Positions 31,001 through 38,445 of a stretch of DNA of 64,000 bases are shown piece after piece (within the stretch, counting starts at the first letter, position 1; each line of letters begins with the position of its first letter). The notes below the pieces were generated by a model. That model saw only the letters and a list, made by a program, of their open reading frames with translations. It was not told the origin of the DNA and made no database searches. The DNA is taken from contig NW_005179173.1 in assembly GCF_000350225.1 (NCBI RefSeq), positions 40,178-104,177 of the forward strand, read 5' to 3'. This DNA is from Chondrus crispus (Eukaryota; Rhodophyta; Florideophyceae; Gigartinales; Gigartinaceae). Made by a program: the position numbers and the translations under genes.

Positions 31001-32945
31001 TGTGATGCTCCGCCGTCAACAAAAGGCTCAGCTCTCTATCGTCCCGTGCGGTACGCAGGACTACGTGGAACGAAGCCACGTCGACAGATAAGGACAGCCT
31101 AACTCGCGGACCAACACCCTCCCCTCCTTCGACACGGTAAAGATTGAGATTTTGCATATTCATCTGAATTGTGCTCAACCACGTTGACAGGCTTTCTGCG
31201 GGATCCGAGCGATCCTTCAGAGAGTTAACTTCAGCAACAAAGTCTTGCAGGTCTGGAGAAATATCAGCGACAGTCTTACCGACAACATTGTAAACACTTG
31301 CCAGCAAATTCGACGCTCGTGCTCTCACAAGTCTGCGCTGTGATAGAGCGTCTACAATGTTTGGAACATCTTGCAACGGAGACTTTCGATAGGGCTGGGA
31401 GTTAGACAAATCTCTTCGCTTCAATCTCGTAAAATCGGCCCTCGCAAGTCCCAAAATCGTTGGAATGGCGTTGGAGATGGCCGAGGATATGAAATGCTTC
31501 TCAAGAATACGGAGCAGTGGCTTCAGCGATTGTGCTAGCTGATGTATGGAGGACCCCTTCTTCGCTATTTCTTCGTACGCCGCTGACAAGAACTGTTCTA
31601 CGTCCTTTATCTGTAACCTGTAGCTGGAGGTCACTTCTGTCCAATGTTTATCCCTCGCTGGGGATGCATCAAAGTGGTCCAAAGTTTCACATTCTTTGAC
31701 AAGCCATGTGTACGCGGATTCGAGACAATCAATCTTCCGGCCAGCTGACGGGAGGATTGTAAGAAGGTCGTGCAGGACGCTCCATGACACTTCATGGTCG
31801 GAGCGCAGTTCGTAGATATCTGAAAGATGTGAATGAAGGTGTGACAAAGGCGATGTACTCCGTGGAGGCATGGTCTCCCCCTTCTTATGGGCTGAGTCTC
31901 GTGCAACTTTGCGACAGTGGTCAAACCCTCGAGACCAGGTTTCAAACAACTGGCAGCAACACTCGAATAAATGTACAAATCTGTCGAAAGTAATGACAAG
32001 AACGCCGCCCTTCTTCGCCAGAACGCGCCCGATGGCTCGACTCACGTCTTCCGCAACAGATTCTATCAAGCCGAGCACGCGCTCCACGGAAAACGAGGAC
32101 ACTCTCAGCTTCGCACCGACGTGGTCCAACAAATCCGTCACAGCAGACTGCAAAACGTCGAAGTCATCAGCCGAACGCAACGCAACCAGAGGAAGTCCCT
32201 GAATCAAAGTCAAAACGCCACCTGCTTTTCTTCTGGCAGTGTCGATAGAGTTATTTGCATCAATGAGAAAGCCAGTGGCACGCCTATTTCTAGCCAACAC
32301 GTCAAGTGATATCCGGACAGTTTTCGATGCAAGCTTCTCCTGTGCCGCAGAAAGAGCAGCATCGAGGGAACTCCAAAATACGGTCTCTTCTTCAACAGAA
32401 AGTACAGTGTCAGTTTTAGTTGTGGATGCTTGGACAACGCGGTCTATCTCCTTGGACCAGGCAACGACATTGCCTTGAAGCTGATTGATCAATGCAAGGT
32501 CGTCAAACAATTCGTCTGGTAACTGGTTGACAGAGTTGAGTCCTTGGCCAACTCTGCGACGTATTTCCGTATGGACTGGAAACAGCGGTGGGGCAACTGA
32601 AAAACGTCTTCCTTTACCGATGACGTCCAGGGCAACGGAGGCTTCTCGAATTCGCTTTCGAATAGCGTCCCGTTCTGGCACGGCTACACCAATCCCCGCA
32701 GCGTAACTGTCAGAGAGGGGGAGGACAGCTCTTTCCAAAATAGCACGCAGGGACGGAACGGGACACTCTGTACTCGAGCCCAAGACTAGGCTGTCGTACT
32801 CATCTCCGCGACGAAGGAGGGCAATGGTGGCGCCAGAATCGGTTTGAAGGAGGGAGGCTGCTCCATCTTCGACTGAAGCGACAGCTTGCGCAGCGTTTGG
32901 GAGGTGGAGAGACGTGAGAGTGGCCACGGCGGCGTCGCTTTGCAT
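19086..32945 (-). CDS. DYNC1H1: Cytoplasmic dynein 1 heavy chain
   Basis: 4619 aa in one uninterrupted frame from an ATG (complement of 32943-32945); human DYNC1H1 is 4646. Minus-end microtubule motor. Order: tail, linker (to about 1790), AAA1 P-loop GPAGTGKT at 1811 with [8 protein letters not shown], AAA2 GPTGSGKS at 2106, AAA3 GPPGCGKS at 2491 with [11 protein letters not shown], AAA4 at 2879. Stalk coiled coils (about 3125-3420) flank the microtubule-binding tip near 3250 ([15 protein letters not shown]), then AAA5, AAA6 and the C-terminal domain. Stretches such as [20 protein letters not shown] and [18 protein letters not shown] match cytoplasmic dynein 1 better than axonemal or IFT dynein. 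Oddities: a 13.9-kb coding region with no intron, and AAA4 Walker A reading GAPGTGKKT, with Lys2886 where Ser/Thr normally follows GK. No other dynein or dynactin subunit is in the window. Divergent from NMD3. Confidence 0.95.
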   Translation of the reverse strand: [4619 protein letters not shown]

Positions 32946-33698
32946 AGTGAGAGGTTGGCGTTAGGGAATAGGCAGTCCCAACGAGTGGTTTGATGGCTGG
33001 ACAACAGTGGGAAAGATGTGGGACAGTCGGTGGTTTGGGGTTTGGCTATGTAAGTCAAGTAGCGATTGTCGAATGGGCGCTAATGGAAGAGCAGAAAGCC
33101 GACGAGGCCCCGTAGAAGCCCTTGACCCATCAATGCAAGCAATTTGTTGTTTACATAAACAGAGCAACCTCCTCCTCCATTCACAATGTGAGCTGAGCGC
33201 TGGGCGATCAAAGGGCGCGAAAGACGTCAATTCATTACGGCATTCCGCTGTTCACAGCGGCTCACATGAGCCGCTTGAAGTTTCAAAGCAATACACGAAA
33301 TCCGGAAAAACGCGGGAAACCGCTCCTCACAACTCAAACATCCTTATTGAGCTCGACACGTGTCAAGTATGTCCCTGGACACGTACACATCGCCGGACCG
33401 CACTTACACCCGCTGTACACCATTTCTGCATGTGCTGGCACTTCCAATTCTATACACAACTTCGCAATTGATTTGTTAGAATGCTTCATCCAATTACGCA
33501 TGTGAGATCCGGTCGGTGCGGGCGCCGCCTTCGCCTTCACCAGGCGCCTTCACTAATCGCACGGACGTCATTACTTGAACCATTCCAGTATCATTCATTC
33601 TCTACTTAGGTGTACAGTAACGCGGCTCAGCTTCATTCCCAATAACGCAGTCTGTGATTTCATTACCCGCACACCCCACCCACGACCTGAAACTCACC
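32946..33698. promoter_or_regulatory. Divergent promoter region of dynein heavy chain and NMD3
   Basis: 753 bp between the start codons of two divergent genes; no gene lies between them. A GTGTACAGTAACG element sits at about 33611, some 85 bp before the NMD3 ATG. No TATA box that I would trust. Confidence 0.45.
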
Positions 33699-35339
33699 AT
33701 GGACGCCATGGAGATGGACGGCGTCGCCGCCCCAACCACGGGGACTCTGCCGACAATTCTCTGCTGTCTTTGCGGCACTGCAATAACATCGAACCCCTCC
33801 AACATGTGCGTTTCCTGTATCCGCGGCCAGGTCGATATCACTGAGAGCATCCCGAAGACCGCCTCCATCTACTACTGCAAAGGCTGTGCTCGTTACCTGC
33901 AGCCTCCAAAGCACTGGGTCGCATGCGAGCTCGAATCCAAGGAACTCCTTACCATTTGCATTAAGAAACTCAAAGGCCTCAACAAAGTCAAGCTTATTGA
34001 TGCTGGCTTTCGCTGGACAGAACCCCATTCACGAAGAATCCACGTCCGACTCCTCGTCCAGAAGGAAGTCTTTCAAAACACTATTCTGCAGCAAGAATTC
34101 GTCGTCGAGTTTGTTGTCGATTACCAGCAATGCGACATGTGCCAGCGAGATGCGGCCGATCTTGATGAATGGCAGGCCGTCGTCCAGGTAAGGCAGAAAG
34201 TCCAGCACAAGCGTACGTTCTTGTATTTGGAGCAACTCATTATTAAGCACAGCGCTCATGAAGATACCGTCGGTATCAAAGTTCACCCTGATGGCCTGGA
34301 TTTTTACTTCATGCACAGAAGCCAAGGTATTCGATTCACCTCATTCTTGAATCATGTCGTCCCGATTCGATCGAAGCAGGCGGACCATCTTGTCTCTCAT
34401 GACGCAAATTCGAACACCTACAGATACAAATACACCTTCTCAGTTGAAATACTTCCTATTTGCAAAGATGATCTCGTGGTCCTACCGCCAAAAGTGGCCA
34501 CGCATCTAGGTGGCATTGGCCCGCTTGTGCTTGTGACCAAAGTGTCTCAGGCGCTCACCATCATCGACCCTTTCACTCTACAAACTGCGGAGCTTGCCGC
34601 CGCATTATACTGGAGGTATCCGTTCCAGGCACTGATGAGCATCAAGCAGGCCACTGAATTTTTCATCATGGATGTCGAAAAATCAGAAGACAGAAAAGGC
34701 AAGTGGTGCCTGGCTGACGCCACCGCTGCAAGGTCTGTAGACTACGGAAGCAACGACAATCAACACTTCATTCGAACTCACATTGGCAACTTTCTCCGGC
34801 CAGGAGATCTGGCATTGGGCTATGACATTGGAAATGCTGTTTACAATGACAACCTTCTTGCAGGGCACAAAAAGCTGGAGCTCCCGGACTTTGTTATATT
34901 CAAGAGGACGTATTCAAAGAAGAATCGATCGAAGCGACGAATGTGGCGACTTAAGCGCTTGAACATGGAACTCGACGAGTCTATGGTCGATACGGGATCT
35001 CACAAGCGTGTTCCAATGGATCCAATTGCAAAAATGGCTGCTGAACAGGAGGAATTCATGCAGGATTTGGAACAAGACAAGGACCTCCGTTCTACAATCA
35101 ACATCTACAAGGACCCAAAGAGAATACAACCTGCAGGTGGCACAGATATGGATGTGGACGAGGGTGCCCAACCCAAACCGGTAAAACAGGTTGTTGCCGC
35201 TGCCGAGGACGGCGAAGAGGAGGAAGATGAAGAATACCCTGAAGTGCCGATAGAGGAACTCTTGGAAGGTCTCGTCTTGGAGGACGAACCGGGAGCCCCC
35301 GCGCCGGTCCCCGGGGAAGATGAGCAAGAGGAGGAGTAG
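33699..35339 (+). CDS. NMD3: 60S ribosomal export protein NMD3
   Basis: 546 aa from the ATG in ACTCACCATGGACG; the frame above it starts with a non-ATG codon and is leader. Human NMD3 is 503 and yeast 518. The adaptor binds nascent 60S subunits and recruits the exportin CRM1. The N-terminal zinc-binding region shows ILCCLCGTAI, CVSC, YYCKGCARYLQPPKHW and later CDMCQRDA, the paired-cysteine layout of the family. The central eIF5A/OB-like domains follow (about 150-400). The C-terminal 140 residues are charged: a basic stretch KKNRSKRRMWRLKR, then an acidic tail, the part that in other species carries nuclear localisation and export signals. Intronless. Divergent from the dynein gene. Confidence 0.95.
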   Translation: MDAMEMDGVAAPTTGTLPTILCCLCGTAITSNPSNMCVSCIRGQVDITESIPKTASIYYCKGCARYLQPPKHWVACELESKELLTICIKKLKGLNKVKLIDAGFRWTEPHSRRIHVRLLVQKEVFQNTILQQEFVVEFVVDYQQCDMCQRDAADLDEWQAVVQVRQKVQHKRTFLYLEQLIIKHSAHEDTVGIKVHPDGLDFYFMHRSQGIRFTSFLNHVVPIRSKQADHLVSHDANSNTYRYKYTFSVEILPICKDDLVVLPPKVATHLGGIGPLVLVTKVSQALTIIDPFTLQTAELAAALYWRYPFQALMSIKQATEFFIMDVEKSEDRKGKWCLADATAARSVDYGSNDNQHFIRTHIGNFLRPGDLALGYDIGNAVYNDNLLAGHKKLELPDFVIFKRTYSKKNRSKRRMWRLKRLNMELDESMVDTGSHKRVPMDPIAKMAAEQEEFMQDLEQDKDLRSTINIYKDPKRIQPAGGTDMDVDEGAQPKPVKQVVAAAEDGEEEEDEEYPEVPIEELLEGLVLEDEPGAPAPVPGEDEQEEE

Positions 35340-36693
35340 CAATAATGATACCATCTGCAACGTTACTTTTTACGGTCTGTACTAGAATGCCCGAAACCAG
35401 CTTGTGTTCTGTATCTGCACCAGGACTACATAGCATCCAAGTCCTCGGACTGAGCAATTTATCGCACTCTTCTACGAATACGTTTCTAACTTGTTGTCGC
35501 TTCTGAGTCTCATAGAGGAGTGCGCCGTCACGGAAAGAAGAGACCACAGATACCAATCTCCCTTTCCACCACCCATCGTGAGCATTCTGCGATGAGGATG
35601 CGACTGTATCAAAAGTTATACTTCTGTGTATGTGCGTCCTGTTTTTTGTTATACAGATATGTCGAAAGCGGCAAGCATCCTTCAGAATGTCTGCGGGGCA
35701 GCGGTTTCGTAGTCTACTGACACTACTTCATAGTGATGACTCTCTGATGAGTCTAGCAAGCAAGTACATGTGTCAAATCCACCCCCGGGCACGCGAGCGC
35801 TTTGTTGAGGTTATGTTAAATAGAAGTGGTATGAGGCATTCAACTTTCATGGATGCGTTTCACTGGGATGTTGCATCCCGCAACAGTGCCAGTGAAAACG
35901 GACACTAATCACCAATAATGATCTCACCGTTCTTCCATGGTACGACTTCGATCAGATTTTCCTTCACGTCGAAACGATTAAAGCTTGCTTCCAAAGATGC
36001 TGTGAGGACTGTACTTGTTAGGGTCCTGTACCTGCAACACCCACGAGTTGACCGACGGGGCACGTCTCCAGTCCGACACAGCCATCCCGACAGACAATGA
36101 GAGCGAAGGCTAAGAGTCATGGTATGTTCAATGCTTGATAGCTACGAGTACCGTTTAGCGGCATGAGTAGGTATCATAAATCGTGGGAACGAATTGTTTG
36201 CAAACCTTCTCAACGCTGCACGCGAGGGTTCAGAGCTTTACAGAGCTTTCCGCAGTGCACGCATGATCAAGAGATCGACACAGCATTCAGCATTAGCATG
36301 AAAAGATATCATCATGTCCCCCGCGTGGAAGCTGCGAACTACAAAGGACGAAGTCCTCGCTCCGATCACACAAGTACATGCGAAAGTCGTGTGTTGAATT
36401 GATTACTAAACGACCGACGCTCTAGTGTGCGATAGAAGCAAGACAGGGCAAAGGTAGCGCCGCAGAGCGTTTTGCTCGGACGACGACCTCTGTGGCTGCA
36501 TCGCTATTGCTGGTTGCATCGACCATATAGAACGCCAGACAAAAAATTTGCGAGATATGGGGGTACGCTGATGTCCAGTGCTCTAAGTCATCAGGGGGGG
36601 CTTTCTAACTAGAACAAGGGTAGCAGCGAATCGCAGATGGGCAGGGTAGGGCCGCGTGGAGGGCGAACTAAACGGGATCAAAAAAAATATCTC
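35340..36693. other. Intergenic region, nothing recognised
   Basis: 1.35 kb downstream of NMD3. Short frames only, none with domain content. No repeat or RNA gene recognised before the tRNA-Tyr. Confidence 0.4.
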
Positions 36694-36793
36694 TCTCCCG
36701 ACCTAGAATCGAACTAGGGACAGTTTGATGGTTATGATCTTCACTACAGTCAAACGCTCTAAGTTGTGCTTGTACCAACTGAGCTACCGGGAG
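36694..36793 (-). tRNA. trnY-GUA: tRNA-Tyr(GUA) with two introns, one of them in the D-loop
   Basis: 100 nt as genomic DNA, folding to a 73-nt tRNA after removal of 13 and 14 nt. Acceptor CTCCCGG pairs with TCGGGAG (one G-U), discriminator A. D stem GCTC/GAGC; anticodon stem TTTGA/TCAAA; T stem CCTAG/CTAGG with loop TTCGATT. The anticodon is GTA (Tyr), and C1-G72 is the eukaryotic Tyr identity pair. The 14-nt intron (36730-36743) sits at the canonical place after nucleotide 37. The 13-nt insert (36760-36772, CAAGCACAACTTA on the tRNA strand) lies in the D-loop just before G22; its edge can slide by one base because of a shared A. Ectopic D-loop introns are known in Cyanidioschyzon tRNAs. All arms are intact, so the gene is probably functional. 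Confidence 0.92.
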
Positions 36794-38426
36794 GGATTCC
36801 GTTGTTGTGAAATAGGAAAATTTTTAGTATTTATTAGTATGCTTTCATTTGATAAACCAATAGAAAAAATACAAGTGCCTCCAACAGATTGGGCCGGGAT
36901 CGACAAATCCAGGCAACACTAAAGCCGGAGGAGAGTAGCTGGCAGGTCACGGTTCTAAGGTTGGGAAGCCTGTCATCGACTTTTCGGAAGCGTGTAGCAC
37001 CTACTGATAGCGGAGGAGCAACGAGATGCATTCGTTTTGCGGACGGCCGGCGACACTAGTAGTGTAGGGAAAAAGCATTCACACGCGAGCGAGATGTCGA
37101 CACTCCCGCGATTAACAAAAACACCACCCGCGAACACCTTTCCTCAAGGGCTGACATCGTCACCACGCTCTCGCAGTGTCTCAGTACGCCGCGACCACCG
37201 AGGCCCCCTTCTTAGAAACGGAACCAGGGCACATCGCCCTGCCCACAATACCACTGCTGATGTCGCTGTCCAACCGCGCCTCTCTCCGCCTGGCCTCCCC
37301 CAGTGCAACCACCAGCGCAAGGCGTAAGCGTGAGCAGTCCGTACCTACGGGTACCATCAGAAATGCTGCGCAACGCCCACCTGGCGCCGTCAGCGCAGCA
37401 GAGGCCGATCAGCTCACTACATGTACTACAAGTTGTAGACTATTCGCAACTAGCTGCTCGCCTACGACACCGTGGCAGCCCCTGATGTTGGCTGGCATGT
37501 CACCCCGACTGCATTTGACACGCCCGATGCTCTCCCAGCTTTCAAGCGCCCAGTCGTCGATGCCCACGCAAGACGGATCGCCTCCCGCAACTCCTACACG
37601 CTCGACACTGCAACAGTGTGTCAGCGACTCATCTGGTAGCGTGTTGCCGTAGCATACTTTGCTCGCACGTCTGATCACGAAGCGGACCGCTCACATCTAC
37701 AGTAGTCATATACAAGTAGGAAGATCAACGGGACTGTATTACGGCCGGCATGGGCCGGTTAGCAAGTTATGCCTTGATTGGGGGACAGCATTGCGGATGC
37801 AGACATCTTAAAGCATGGGTCGCTTCCTTTCACGGGACGTACTCAGTGAATATATACGTCATGAACGTTAGTCACATATGTTAGACCGTCTCTTGCGATT
37901 GAAACCACTTCTCTTGATTTGCGGGAGTTCGTCCCTGGCTTTCCAGAGATGCATAAACACACAAATGGCCTTCATACTATCTGCAAAAATGCTCCTTTGG
38001 AGCAAACGCGGCGGCTATCTCATCCAAAGAATGGTGGAGGGTCAACAGGATGGGAGTGAGAATGTGAGGTACACGTGGGTACTGTATTACTAAGCTTCTC
38101 CGTTGTGCTTGAAACAGCCATTTCCTGCTCCCCTATTTGCACGTACTATTGAATGGGGATGGTGAGCATTGCTCGTTTCGCAGGAGACGCAGTCAGACAA
38201 GAGCAAGGAACGTGATAGAAATGCAATGCCCCTTCCAAACAGAGAACCACGCCCTAATATTGCTTTCCGTGAAAGGTGACGACAAATAGGCTGAATTATT
38301 TTTGGGATGAGCAAGAGCAGGGGATGGGCAAGCAAGGGATCCTCATACTGTACTGTAATTACAGTACAATACAAAAATGGTAAAACCGCAATTGATAGGC
38401 AGAGGTCACGCTGATGCTACAGTACA
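36794..38426. other. Intergenic region with a possible gene relic
   Basis: 1.6 kb between tRNA-Tyr and the TIR transposon. A possible coding relic at 37090-37640 is listed separately. The palindrome GTACTGTAATTACAGTAC (38350-38367) lies near its right edge. Otherwise nothing recognised. Confidence 0.4.
37090..37640 (+). pseudogene. Possible relic of an unrecognised coding sequence
   Basis: Short stretches with protein-like composition occur in different plus-strand frames, for example one reading HLSSRADIVTTLSQCLS near 37135 and one reading VVDAHARRIASRNSYTLD near 37560. They do not lie in one frame and no family is recognised, so this may be a decayed gene or mobile-element fragment, or chance. 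A continuous 158-codon frame (37176-37652) across the same bases is Ser/Thr/Pro-rich and less convincing. Confidence 0.22.
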
Positions 38427-38445
38427 GGGGGTCGCGATATAGTGC
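38427..38445 (+). repeat. Left terminal inverted repeat of DNA transposon
   Basis: GGGGGTCGCGATATAGTGC, perfectly complementary to 38915-38933. Confidence 0.8.

Noticed and set aside
19086-32945. Axonemal or IFT (dynein-2) heavy chain
   Set aside because: AAA2 to AAA4 stretches match cytoplasmic dynein 1 wording better, and the length is close to 4646 aa.
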